Source of the DNA: Physcia stellaris
Taxonomy: Eukaryota > Ascomycota > Lecanoromycetes > Caliciales > Physciaceae
Reading direction: 5' to 3'
NCBI GenBank assembly: GCA_018902385.1
Contig: JABSSW010000050.1
Location: 186,001-250,000 of the forward strand
Length of the DNA: 64,000 nt
Program-made: the position numbers and the translations under genes
Shown: one piece after another, positions 45,150 to 56,140 of the stretch
Layout: each line of letters begins with the position of its first letter
Position numbering within the stretch: position 1 is the first letter of the stretch
Notes under the pieces: generated by a model
Databases searched by the model: none
What the model was told of the DNA's origin: nothing
Seen by the model: only the letters and a program-made list of their open reading frames with translations

Positions 45150-46191
45150 CTACTGTACTGAATGGCCACCGGATTCGTGAATTTGCCGAGACCCTAGTTC
45201 GCGAAACCCTCCAAAAGAATTTTCGAGCTCGTGAGGTACTGAAGTATCCCTTGGATTGGATCGAGCATTAGCCCCTGTTTCCGCCACTGGTACTTGCGTC
45301 GCACTCTTTTGTGGTTCTTTTGGTGTTCTAGCACGCTTGCACCGTTGAAAGATTAAGGCTCCTAGAGTAAGGATCGAAAGGACAGCAACTGGGACAGCTA
45401 CGCCAATCATGATTTTTACTTCGTGCATCGATGGAACTGGACCAGCCGTAGGATCTGAACTCGGAGTATATACCAGATGGGTTGCTGTGGCAATTATTTC
45501 AATATCTTGTGGCGTGGTACTGTGGACCATTGTGGTCGATGCTGGATCGGTTGAGGTGTCCTGAATGTCAATTATCCGTGTGCTGGATGTGACCATTGTA
45601 GCCGACGACGGCTTTGATGACGGGATTGACCTCCGTTCTGGAGAATAAAAGTTGCCTGCGCCACCGCTATCTGAGAAGGAGAAGCGGCTGGTATTACAGC
45701 AGCTAGGTCCTTGCGTACCTCCTCCTGCTCCTTCGCCACAACAATATTCGACGGTGTATGCGCCCTGTGGATCAGAGCACCGATAGATGTTGCTGAATTG
45801 TCCAAGCGCACCTTGGAAATCATTGTAAGCTGGTCAATGAATACAAGATAAATTCGCGATTATCGAGAAGCATGTCTCACTTACTGGTCCGACATTCTGC
45901 AGCACAATTGTTCGACTCCCAACTCGCATCAGTGCAACCGCCTCGATACATGACAGAAGCTCCACCCATGCAATAGCCTCTCGTCGAGCATGCATCGTCT
46001 AAACAGTAACCCTCACTCGCGTTGCATTGTGAAAAGTCGGGGGTGTCGCAGCATGCACTGTGCTCACCATGGGATGTAATATTGCAAGGCTTGTATCGTG
46101 TGGCAATGCTCCCATCAGGATAGTAGCATGCAGCATTTCCAAGAAGGAAGAAGTGGTTGAGTCCCGTCAGTAGACACAGTAACGCATACAT
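45150..46191 (-). CDS. Cys-rich secreted/type I membrane protein
   Basis: Two exons, 45885-46191 and 45150-45829, with a 55-nt intron (GTAAGT...TTGACCAG) joining RT to TYNDFQGALG; 328 residues. There is a signal peptide (ALLCLLTGLNHFFLLGNA). A Cys-rich ectodomain follows: ACYYPDGS, CNITSHGEHSACC, CNASEGYCLDDACSTRGYC, CAAEC, YRCSDPQG, EYCCGEG and GPSCCNTSRF. Next come a Ser/Thr stalk, one transmembrane helix (IMIGVAVPVAVLSILTLGAL), a stop-transfer FQRCKRARTPK and a short cytosolic tail. This ACYYPDG...CC layout is widespread in Pezizomycotina and fits a cell-wall or plasma-membrane sensor-like protein; no function is established. The intron was placed because only this frame keeps the Cys pattern running. 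Confidence 0.75.
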
Positions 46192-46926
46192 TTGATAGGA
46201 GAAAGATCATGTGACTAAGAAACAATTGCAAATATGCGAATTGAGAAGAAAAAAATCGTGGAATAGAGATTCCACGACGATACTTGAATAGCGAAGAGCC
46301 TGTTACAGTTGTACAAAAAATTGCCTTGTTTGTGCAGTGTTTGAGATAGTTGTGCTACATCCGGATCTGGCATGAAGCTATGTCTACTGAATTGACTGGA
46401 CCTCAGTAGCAAGGACGGTTTCGATGGGCGATGCATTCAAGGCATCCAGTAGAGCGAGTTCGACGTCCCTAAGTACAGCTCTATTGCTGATAGAGTAGAG
46501 CGCGTAAGCCCGGGGCGGACCCCATTTCTCTCTACTCGATGTTACCAACTTTGCAGGCAGAAAGTCAGGACGATGAACCAGTGCATGAGGTTTGGACAAG
46601 CCTGGCAAGCATGGATAGCGGCGAGCTTAGGGCGAGACGACATGCATTTTGGCTTTCGCTTTTCGCAAGATGAATGAGGAAATTGGTGCGAGGAAATTCG
46701 TGGTGGTAATGCATCGGCCCTGATTGGTGTAGATGCCCAATGATGTAAGCGCTAATCCTATCCGAGCCTGTCACCGAGATGCCGTCGCTACTCGACAAAC
46801 GAATACGAGTAGAGTATTATGTACATGTATTTGTGCTGACCGTCTGTCCCTTTTCCACAATCCCTTCACCAAACACTTTCCTCCATTGTGCACCTTTGTA
46901 ACAGGAATTGCAATCCTACCGCAGAA
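46192..46926. other. Divergent promoter region, HEM1 side
   Basis: No gene recognised; small minus-strand frames (46384-46608 and 46565-46798) have no features. It separates the Cys-rich membrane protein from HEM1. Confidence 0.4.
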
Positions 46927-48819
46927 ATGGAGACGCTGCTCAGGCAATCCCGCTCAATGTGCCCCTTTCTCAACAAGACATCTCCCGCCACCCTTCGCTC
47001 TCTCTCCACCACCACTCGTCCCGTTTCTCCCGGCGGTGGCACCATGTCCAATCTGCAGCTGCTGGCCCGCCGATGCCCCGTCATGGGCAAAGCCATGCTC
47101 GTTCAGACTGCAAAGGCTGGCAACCCGGGCTTGGCTGGCGTTTTTGGTGGTGTCAGATCATACGGCGGTAAAGCGAAGCTGCATACCACCAGGAATCAAT
47201 GTGCGACTGTGGACAGCGATGCCATTAGGCGTAGGATGGATGGTATGCATCATCTGCAGAAATCACGACCATTCGACGCTGATTGCAGTATAGAACCGAT
47301 GATACAGCCTGCCAAGCCCGCTTCAACAATTCCAATTCATTCCACACCCGGCCCAAAGCCTTCCGCACCTAAGATTGCGAAATTTGATTATGAAACATAT
47401 TATAATGAAGAGTTGGAGAAAAAACACAAGGACAAGTCCTATCGCTATTTCAATAACATCAATCGTCTGGCCCAGGAATTCCCTCGAGCCCACATGGCGA
47501 CCAAGGAAGGGCGGGTGACCGTTTGGTGCTCCAATGACTACCTCGGGATGGGTAGGAATCCGCAAGTCCTAAAGACGATGCACGAGACGCTGGATATGTA
47601 CGGAGCCGGTGCCGGAGGTACCAGGAACATTTCTGGTCATAACCAGCACGCTATGGATCTTGAAGCCACTATCGCGAAACTGCATGCGCAAGAGTCGGCC
47701 TTGGTGTTCTCCTCATGCTATGTTGCGAACGATGCCACACTAGCTACGCTTGGAAGTAAATTGCCGAATTGCGTCATCTTATCGGATAGCATGAACCATG
47801 CTTCGATGATCCAAGGAATTCGTCACTCCGGTGCGAAGAAGATGGTGTTCAGACACAATGACTTGGCGGATTTGGAGACTAAGCTTGCCTCACTTCCGAC
47901 CGATGTCCCCAAAATAATCGCTTTCGAAAGTGTATACAGCATGTGTGGATCAGTCGGGCCAATTGAGGAGATCTGTGATCTTGCAGACAAATACGGTGCA
48001 CTTACCTTCCTCGACGAAGTCCATGCAGTGGGCATGTACGGGCCACACGGTGCTGGTGTTGCTGAGCATCTTGATTACGAGGCCCATCTGGCCGGAAAGC
48101 CACGTGGAACAGTGATGGAGCGAGTCGACATCATTACAGGCACTCTCGGAAAGGCCTACGGCTGTGTGGGTGGATACATCGCTGGCTCGGCGAAGATGGT
48201 TGATACAATTCGTTCATTAGCCCCAGGCTTCATTTTCACCACATCCTTGCCTCCAGCGACCATGGCAGGGGCGAAGACGGCAATTGAGTATCAAATGGGA
48301 TATCAAGGCGATAGACGCCTCCAACAATTGCATACACGGGCTGTCAAAGATGCTCTGGCGGAGAAAGACATCCCCGTTATACCGAATCCGTCGCATATCG
48401 TACCCGTTCTTGTCGGAAACGCAGAGGTCGCGAAAAAGGCCAGCGACCTGCTTCTCGAGAACTGGGGTATCTACGTGCAAGCAATCAACTACCCGACAGT
48501 GCCCAGAGGCGAAGAGCGCTTGAGGTTCACACCCACACCTGGCCATACCAGGGAGCTACGAGAGCACTTGGTGAACGCCCTTGATGCTGTCTGGTCGCAA
48601 CTCGATATCAAGAGAACTACCGATTGGGCGGCCGAGGGTGGCTTTGTTGGCGTTGGAGCCGAAAACAAGGAAATCGAGCAGCCTCTCTGGACCGATGAGC
48701 AGCTGGGGCTCACGGAGCTTTCTAGAGAGCTCAAGGCTGGAGGTCCCCTGGGCGCCATGGAGGCTGTGCTCGAGCACGAAACGAAGCAGACTGCTGGTGC
48801 TGTCACTGCGGCAGCTTGA
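46927..48819 (+). CDS. HEM1: 5-aminolevulinate synthase, mitochondrial
   Basis: PLP enzyme condensing glycine and succinyl-CoA to 5-aminolevulinate, the first step of heme synthesis, in the mitochondrial matrix. It has 630 residues from ATG 46927. The N terminus is a Ser/Arg-rich targeting region containing two CP heme-regulatory-type motifs, SMCPFLN and RRCPVMG, by which heme can limit import or activity. Core text: [80 protein letters not shown], and [14 protein letters not shown] with the PLP lysine at about residue 409. The linker (residues about 70-140) is longer than usual and might hide an intron, but the frame stays open. The upstream in-frame codon at 46888 is not needed. Confidence 0.95.
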   Translation: METLLRQSRSMCPFLNKTSPATLRSLSTTTRPVSPGGGTMSNLQLLARRCPVMGKAMLVQTAKAGNPGLAGVFGGVRSYGGKAKLHTTRNQCATVDSDAIRRRMDGMHHLQKSRPFDADCSIEPMIQPAKPASTIPIHSTPGPKPSAPKIAKFDYETYYNEELEKKHKDKSYRYFNNINRLAQEFPRAHMATKEGRVTVWCSNDYLGMGRNPQVLKTMHETLDMYGAGAGGTRNISGHNQHAMDLEATIAKLHAQESALVFSSCYVANDATLATLGSKLPNCVILSDSMNHASMIQGIRHSGAKKMVFRHNDLADLETKLASLPTDVPKIIAFESVYSMCGSVGPIEEICDLADKYGALTFLDEVHAVGMYGPHGAGVAEHLDYEAHLAGKPRGTVMERVDIITGTLGKAYGCVGGYIAGSAKMVDTIRSLAPGFIFTTSLPPATMAGAKTAIEYQMGYQGDRRLQQLHTRAVKDALAEKDIPVIPNPSHIVPVLVGNAEVAKKASDLLLENWGIYVQAINYPTVPRGEERLRFTPTPGHTRELREHLVNALDAVWSQLDIKRTTDWAAEGGFVGVGAENKEIEQPLWTDEQLGLTELSRELKAGGPLGAMEAVLEHETKQTAGAVTAAA

Positions 48820-49224
48820 GGCAGGTTTGCACGAATGATGATGGCTTATGAAGACAAGGGGAAAAGTTGGATGAACATAACGTTTGTGATATCGGCTTTG
48901 CTTAGCGGAATCTGTCTCCGATGACAATACTACTTATTGCATAGAACAGCTTTTACTCTCGGGCCCAAAACTTCGCGATCTTATAGATGAATGAAGTTCC
49001 GATCTTACGATTGGAGTAGCATAACGTCTTTACTTACCTTAGACCGTACAAAATCTTTTCGTCGTCCAGTGCTTTGACATGTGATAATTACCTTAGAGAC
49101 TGTAGGGCTTGATATCCAGCGGCAAAAGTTCCGCACTTTCCTATGGCATGCCAGTAGAAATAGCCAATTTTAGATTATCTTTCTCTTGCTTTTCCTTCTC
49201 AAACTGCATTGTTTGGAAGGAATC
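48820..49224. other. Intergenic
   Basis: HEM1 3' flank and RPA49 promoter; no gene recognised. Confidence 0.5.
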
Positions 49225-50808
49225 ATGCCCGAAAAGAAGCGGAAACGTGAGAGCAATGGCAAGGCTGAGCGACCACTTAAGAAGGTCGCTGTGGCCGATC
49301 CATCTACCTCAGGGACCGTAAAATTTTCCCTCCTTCAAGATACCAACGAATGGACCCCATTGCTTGGTAACTACAAGTTCTCTCTCCATGCAGCCGCTTA
49401 TTTGTACAATAGCTCATGATTCGCAGCAGCCACGCCCGGCTTTTCTCTTCCCCTCAAGACCGTCTTCAAACCCTACACCAAACCAAGGTCACAAACGCCC
49501 CAATCTTCTCTACCCTCCAAAGAGCTCCTCCTTCACAACTCCACCCATCCGAAACTCGACTATGTTGCCCGCGAAGAAGAGACAGAGAAGGGCCAAGAGC
49601 TCATGAAACACTACATTGGCCTCTACGACCCAACTCAGGAAACGCTCCAATTAGTCCCAGCCCGCAAAGTCATAGTCCGAAGCACCCTCAAAGCCTCCAC
49701 TGCTCCCTTACCACAGTCCGATGATGAAACCGACGCGCCCAACGATATCTCCGCCCGCAACACTCTGGGCCTAACGTTCGGCACCAAAAAATCCCAAAAA
49801 GCCATCCGTTCCCTCACCGAGAATGCCATCTCCCCCTCCAAGACCAAGGCTGGAGGCGCGCTTGACGCTGCCGCCAACGTGGTGATGGACTCAATGGCTG
49901 CTTCAACAGCTGATATGCCCAGTCGAGAGGAGATGCAAGCGGAAGTCACGTCGAACAAGCCGATCCCGACGCCGAATCTAGAGGCTGAGACGCCGGCGGA
50001 GGTGTACACACTCGATAGTCTTGTGGGACTGCAAGCTTTGAGAAGTATGCAAGTCAAAGAGTGGATAGACAAGGAAAATGCTGGTGAGGAAGTCACCACG
50101 AGAAGCAGATTCGTGAGTTCAAGGATAGCTGGGTTGGTCAAGGCGGACGAGGTCAAGAAATTGAAGGCATTGAAGTATCTGCTGCTGCTGGTGCAGTGGT
50201 ACCTGGCTCTCAGAAAGGGCAAAAGTATGCTTTTGGTCCCGAAAAAGGAGGGGTGGGAGAAGGTGTTGCCGGGGTGGGATAAGGAGAGTATTGCTGCGGT
50301 AGGGAGGAGATTCACCGAGAGGGGAGGCTTGTGAGTTGACCTTCCTGTACTGCAAACACCAATTGAGATTCGGCTGACCCTTTGCAAATAGCGAGCTCAA
50401 CAAATGGCACGCCAACCTCCTCCTCACTCATGTCCTAGCCATCGCGCTGGTAATCGACAACTTCAACATCGACACCCATGACATCCGCGAAGACCTGCGT
50501 CTGGACCATAAAGAGTATGCTCCTCACTGCTATGCTTTTCCCTTTCCCTCTCTTTTCCCTCCTTTAATGTTGCTCTCTGGTTTTGACCATTTCAACAGTA
50601 TTTCAGTACTACCACTGACAATTTTAGGGTGTCAACCCTCTTCGCAGAGCTCGGCGCTCCTCTCACGCCGCCCACAGAGGCCGAGCTCAAGAAATTGAAG
50701 CTGTCGAAGACGGATGCTAAGAAAAGCGGACATCACATCGCACGTCTAAAACTACCTTTAAAATTCCCAAAAATGAGAATCCTAGGTGCTCGAGGCTCGA
50801 GGCGGTAG
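49225..50808 (+). CDS. RPA49: RNA polymerase I subunit A49
   Basis: Pol I-specific subunit (TFIIE/TFIIF-like role in initiation and elongation), nucleolar. Four exons: 49225-49366, 49427-50330, 50392-50514 and 50628-50808; introns 60, 61 and 113 nt. The total is 449 residues. Text: a basic start KKRKRESNGKAERPLKKV; the dimerisation-domain strands TPGFSLPLKTVFKPYTK, HNSTHPKLDYVAREEETE and HYIGLYDPTQETLQLVPARK; then tandem winged-helix parts including ALKYLLLLVQWYLAL and NKWHANLLLTHVLAIALVID; and a Lys/Arg-rich end. Exon joins restore conserved text (FELNKWH, KEVSTLFAELGAPL). It sits between HEM1 and a gene-poor stretch with no functional link to either. Confidence 0.9.
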
Positions 50809-51966
50809 ACGAGCGATGGTCACGTTGAGGGTCATCGATCAGGAGAACATGGCTATGCCCACTGATCCGGAACTTTGAAAGAAACTGTTAAGATTCCGAG
50901 TCTCACACTACGCTATCTCCTCATTCCAGCCTACACACCATGCATCTCACATCTCACAGCTCACCCGCCCAGACTCCCCTACTCCTCTCCGTACCTCCAA
51001 CTGACCTAATCGACTACGCAAAGATACCAGAATTTCCCGTCCCCCCTTCCCCCTCCCATTCCCCTTAATTGACTCCAGGCGCATACAATATCCTACCTAC
51101 CAAAGAGCTAGAGCTTGAGCGCCAAACGCTTCTGTCACGCTCCATGCAACAAGGTCGCTTTGCAGAAAATACCTCACTTGAAGATACCATATAGCCATAG
51201 TATCTTGCAAGCGAGCATGATGCGCGATTGCACCACCCACATCTTATTCTCTTCCACAATACTTAGATAGTAGGCGGTGTTGGGAGTAGATGGAAATGCC
51301 AGCATCGTCGGAGAGGCAAAGCCGCAGATGGTAAAAAGGCTGGAGAGTGCCAGGGTAGGGTGAAAGTTCTACTTAGCTTCCTACTGAACTGGGCAGTCAA
51401 AATTGAGAACGAGGCAGATCAGAAGGGACACGCCCCAGGACTCGTGTTTCTGTAATCCTTCAAAAATCAGGTAGCTGGACTACAATTGGGCCACGATAAT
51501 TTCGGGCGTCGCGGAATCCCAGAAAATCTACAGCGCTCCCTCAGGATTATCCACTCAGGTTTTGGGGATCATGAGGATGGGTCGAGCGGTGTTACAGAAG
51601 GTTATGTAGTCCGCCGCAGGTACCGGAGATGCTGATGTTCTATTCGCTCGGGGGGTTTACTGGGTACCCTTTTTCTGTAGACAGCCGTGTTTGACCTTGC
51701 TCCTTTTGTTTGCTAAGTAGGGGCCCTGTGAGAGACGAAACCGGCAGACTACAAACAAGGCATCTTATAAGTCCCAGCTTCTCCTTTCTTCAATCTTTCC
51801 TCTCCCAGACAACAGTGATCCCGTGTTCATCATTATCCCTACTCTCTGCATTCATCAGCGAAAAGGTGAGCCTATTTCCATTTCCTATCCGATTCGTTTT
51901 TTGAACTTGTCCAAGCTGTGCTCACCTTTACTAAATACTTACTTGACTTTCCAGATCAACGAAAAA
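50809..51966. other. 1.2 kb without a coding gene
   Basis: RPA49 3' flank, a C/T-rich stretch (about 50930-51070), and the leader of the 44-residue microprotein. That leader contains a plausible 5'-UTR intron, 51866-51954 (GTGAGC...TTCCAG, with TACTAAA/TTGAC branch candidates). Confidence 0.45.
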
Positions 51967-52101
51967 ATGCCTCAATTAGCGACCTGCAACGGCTGTCACC
52001 AGCAGAAACCTTGCGAGGCATACAACGTCACGGAAAACACCACTTGCGCTGTCAAGATGTACTGCAGCCTCTGTGCCGCAGCGAAGGGGTTGAGGAAGTG
52101 A
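51967..52101 (+). CDS. Cys-rich microprotein, 44 residues
   Basis: A short ORF starting 12 bases after a likely 5'-UTR intron. The protein has two CxxC pairs (ATCNGCHQQ and YCSLCAAA) plus two further Cys (KPCEAY and NTTCAVK), in all six cysteines in 44 residues, with a basic end GLRK. The CxxC pairs suggest a zinc knuckle. There is no signal peptide. The spliced-leader arrangement and dense Cys pattern make a chance ORF less likely, but support is sequence-only. Confidence 0.5.
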   Translation: MPQLATCNGCHQQKPCEAYNVTENTTCAVKMYCSLCAAAKGLRK

Positions 52102-53043
52102 ACGGGCTGCTCACTAACTCTGGGGGGTTGATTTTGAAATAGGGGTACGTGTGTGTATGTGTGGCTTTGCGGTCTTGAAAAGTGGAATCTGTGAGAGGGG
52201 TGGAGGTTTCTGAGATGGAAGATTTCATATGTAATTGACCTCAGCGCGGTATCGCCATTGTAATTTTGGGCTGTGGCTGAGAGCTGGGCCAACACTTGTT
52301 CGTGGATGTAGGTAGTTCTGAAGCTGCTGTGCGATTAGTGTCTCACATGATTCTTCTTACGACGATTCTTGGTTTTGGTAATGGAATTGGGATAACAGCT
52401 ACTCTGGCTGGCTGCACTCGGGTATCCTTACATACTGGGCTCGGGTGAAAGCATGACTAGTTGTGTCGTGCGAGGTTATAGACTCCATGAAATGTCTCGA
52501 AACTTGAGGGACAGATTTTCGGTCTCCTTCCCCCCCGCCACTCTTTTCCAACACACTGGGATGTTGGTAAGGTGTGGAAACCGTAATGTACAGGGTAGTG
52601 TTCCCAGGGTGCTGAGGGAAGCAGCGGCGTTACTCCGTAAAGCGATATAGCTCAGCTGCGGCTTGCGCTGGGACCTCAGAGTCATCTAGAAGTTGAAGGC
52701 AATATGTAAATCGTTTGTATGATTGAAGCCTTGAACACATCTGCATGTTCGATTTTTGGTGTTGCAGACTTATCGCAGCATCGACAACGTTAATAAAACT
52801 CAGACGACTTATCTTTTCAGCGAGGTCATTGGCAAGCTGATGTCGTCGCTCAATAGGCATCATTTTTCAATGAAAGGCTTGCAATGTGGTTGGAACATTA
52901 ATTGAAAATTCTTTCAGGTTACTACCATACAAATCTGGGAGGGAGGAGGATGCCAAGAAATTTTAAGAAAATTGCTCCACGCTAAAAGCTTGGCAAATCG
53001 GACCCTGAATTTGCACTTGTGTCTTCTCCCCAACAACATCGTG
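52102..53043. other. Intergenic before the NLR-like relic
   Basis: No convincing gene. A minus-strand frame at 52630-52863 has a helical look (AAISLQHQKSNMQM) but no domain. Confidence 0.4.
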
Positions 53044-55535
53044 TCATTTGGACCATATGGGTATTAGTTCCCCCAAATTCTCCAGAGTGATAGCTCGTTC
53101 ATACCGTTTCGTTAGCCTCTGCAAAAGCTCGTTGCTCCTTTGTTCGTCTTCTGCTACTTGCTCCTTCAAACCTAGCATAGCATGTACCAACTTCATACGC
53201 GTCAGAATGGAGACAACTTGGGCACTATTGTCCAGCCTATCGCCATATATATCGAGAGCGTTCTTGAACATAATACTACGTAGCGTTATTGAGTATACCC
53301 TGGAAACTTATCGAGGGAGTTGCGCACCTAGCGTCGGATGGCTGATCAAGCTGGATATAGACATCTGCTATGCGCCCATAAAGATTGGCAACACGAAAGT
53401 GCTTTGGCCCTAACGTGGAGTGGTACTGGCTCAACGTTTTCAGGTAAAAACGCCAGACTTTCGCCCCAAGCGCCTTGACAACCCAGGATTTTGCCCATAT
53501 GGATCATGCCAAGGCCGGTTCTGTCGTTCGTCAGTATCCATGCCCAATGAAAGGCGAGGAATCATACTTGAACGACTCCGTGTCCATTGGCCCAAACTCT
53601 TGCTCTCTGTACTTGAGGTAATCCGCAATGACCGTCGATGCGTCGTCATACCGTCCAAGGTTACACAGAGAGCCCCTTATTCATTTGCGCCCAATCAGCG
53701 TACTCGGGTTCTTCGAGCACACTGTAGCTGGCTATGGCTAAATCGGCTTGCTCAATCGCATGCTCGTATATACCAGCGGAAATGTACGCCTCACTCAATT
53801 CATTTTGAGCTTGCGCAAATCGCCAGCCGTTCCTGTCGTACTTGTCAAATATCTCCAAGCTTTTCCTTGCGTGGGAAAGTGCTGACTCCACATCATTCGT
53901 AATGATGCTAACCTCTGCCATACAGAAATGGACGTCTCCAAGTGTTATCATGCACTCATCAGAGGCCAGCTCGCAAAGATTTTGGGAAGTCTCAAAGTAT
54001 TCGACCGATTCTCGAATGTTTCCACGCTCTATATGATACCTACAATCACGTCAATTCCTGTAATGCCCAATGTATAGATCAGATTACCAGCCGAGTTCCA
54101 TCAATAATTGCGCAAATTTCGGCCTTCGTGCTGTCGAAGTGTTCAATACTTCCGTATGTTTGAAGATGGAATGAATGTTACTAATGTGTGCAACGAGTGG
54201 CTCGCATAGCAGCCATCGTTGCGTACTATGTTCAAATTCACTGAACGGCCATGAGCAATGAAACAGGCCAACTGCGTTGTCAAAAGTCGACTGGAAGGTC
54301 TCCGGCGACATCCGTGTCCGAACGACATCTTGTATGACTCGGTGCACCAGGAGCTCCTTCAAGTCTATATTTCTTTTCAACAGCGAAGATTTGGTCAATT
54401 CCGTCCGGGCTCCAATGAATGACTGTGTGGAGACGGGGTAGTCTTGGTTGGTGAAAATGGCCTTTTTGCAGGAGTCTGTGGCGCTTAAAAGCTTCTCGGA
54501 AATCCGATCGGGATCAAGAAACGATACAATATTCAAAAGGCCCAAGGCTACCGAGCTAAGATCCTCAAAAGCCCATAAAGTGTAGAGACTTTTCGATTCG
54601 AGACCGTTCTTAGACTGATAAATCTCTGAACGAATGGACTGATCGTTGTAGAGTTCCAGGAATTCTTCAAAGCTCAAATTGCGCCGGCTGATTGTCCTGG
54701 CAATTTGAATTATGGCTAGCGGCAAGCCACTGAGTTTAGTTGCAATTGTGATAGAAGTCTCGATATCTTTCTCTTTGTTAAACCCCGTAATTTGACGTAG
54801 CAAGCTGTCTCCCTCACTGACCGAAAGGGGCTCCAAGTCCAAGCTGTGGTCAACCGGAATATGCGCCCAAGATTTGGCGAGAGGGTCGCGGCTCGTCACA
54901 AGAATGGAGCCAGTCCCAGTGACTGGCCAATAATCTACCAGGATGCTCGGATTATCGGCGTTATCGAAAATGATAAGCCAGGTAGCGTCAGGTTTCGCTG
55001 CATCATGCACGGGTTTTGAGCCTTCCTGTATACGCTTTATGGGCTGAGATAACCATGCCAAAACTAGATCTCTGCTGACGGCTTGATCTCCAGCAGCAGC
55101 TTGTGCCTCTAAACCTAAGGCTAAAGAAATATCTGCAAACCCTTGAGCCAACTTGGTGGTATCATCTGCCTGGAGAAAGAATATCGCATCGAAATCGCCC
55201 TTGCTCTTGTATGCGTACTCCACAGCAACCTGTGTCTTACCAACACCCCCTGTCCCACACAGTGCGAATGTCTTCAGCCCAAGAAGGGGTCTGTCCGGAT
55301 GAGTACCGCTCTGAGGGCTCAGTATGTTCTCAAGTTCCTGAAGAACATCTTTACGGCCAAGGAATTTCGGATCAGGCTGGTGCGGCTTCAAGACATAGGA
55401 TGGCAAATTTAACGTTCTACCTATGCCGGACGTCGCTTCTTGCAGGGGTGTCATGCCGTAAGTCGACAAGTTCGAGGATCCTGAAGGACGAATATTGGAA
55501 TTATGGCGAACAGATAATGCAGGTTCTGGGTACAA
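53044..55535 (-). pseudogene. NB-ARC/TPR (fungal NLR-like) gene, frame-broken
   Basis: STAND-type NTPase of the kind used in fungal heterokaryon incompatibility and immunity-like responses. NB-ARC signatures: P-loop GTGGVGKTQVAVEYAY, Walker B TWLIIFDNAD, sensor GSILVTSRD and LSGLPLAIIQIA. Winged-helix text follows and then TPR repeats (HIERGNIRESVEYFETSQ, ALSHARKSLEIFDKYDRN, NLGRYDDASTVIADYLKY). Introns: 54040-54087, 53521-53567 and 53276-53327, each supported by restored TPR text. Two single-base breaks interrupt it: a G4 run (53673-53676), where three Gs would keep frame, and a T5 run (plus-strand A at 53446-53450), where four would. The first frame begins after a stop with only a TTG. The N-terminal domain is represented by detached fragments at 55786-56075. 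Homopolymer sequencing error is the alternative to true decay. Confidence 0.75.
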
Positions 55536-55785
55536 TCAGCCTACATGTCGAATACGGACATTAAAGGTGGGTAATGACCTCGCTCTCCTTATTCGGATAT
55601 GGTACTAGCCTAAGCACTGAGGCTTTGCGTTCCTTTGTTGATTGATAGGATCAGCTTTGGTAAAGAGACCGTCGCAACTCACCACAGTTCCTGTGAACTT
55701 CTATACTAAGCCGAAGTAGCACAATATGTCGTTATTGAGGCTTAGAAATCGTTGAGTTCGTTTGACAGTGGAAAAAAGGACTTAC

Positions 55786-56075
55786 AAATCTGACATCTGT
55801 CGTCGTGGTTGGCGTCTACTCTGATCGTGGTCTCGAGAAATGCGTTAGTTCTTGCAAATGGCTCGTCCACAAGCTACCAAGTGTAAGTCGGTAGAAAACC
55901 AATGGAGAGAATACGACATCGAGCTCTGGAGCTGATAAAGTACGGCTGGTTTTGAGGGTTTGCTTTCGTATGCTGAGAGAATAGGAATGTCGATATCAGA
56001 GCCATCGAGTTTCTGGGAAATGCCAGCCACGGTACTTATCTGCCCCGCAGTCTGATCACGCTCAAGTGAAGACCT
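55786..56075 (-). pseudogene. Fragment of the N-terminal alpha/beta-hydrolase domain of the NLR-like gene
   Basis: Minus strand. A 44-codon open stretch (56075-55944) contains ISQKLDGSDIDIPILSAYES. After a 70-nt intron (55874-55943, GTACTT...GGTAG) it continues LVDEPFARTNAFLETTIRVD and ends ANHDDRCQI (to 55786), followed by a GTAAGT donor. The pattern I-P-I-x-S-x-YE...LVDE...R-x-x-ANH-x-x-x-CQ is the C-terminal part of the lipase/hydrolase-like domain that often precedes NB-ARC in fungi. The front of that domain, including the GxSxG nucleophile, is absent. Directly upstream the opposite strand is the OPT relic, so the domain is truncated. The link to the NB-ARC exon across 55536-55785 could not be resolved. 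Confidence 0.55.
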
Positions 56076-56140
56076 TCAGCGACGACATGAAACTGGACGC
56101 CTCAAATCAAAATTAGCGGAGTCCTCTGCTCAGAAGCGAA

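Noticed and set aside
46888-46926. Upstream extension of HEM1
   Set aside because: Not an ATG; the ATG at 46927 gives a normal mitochondrial leader.
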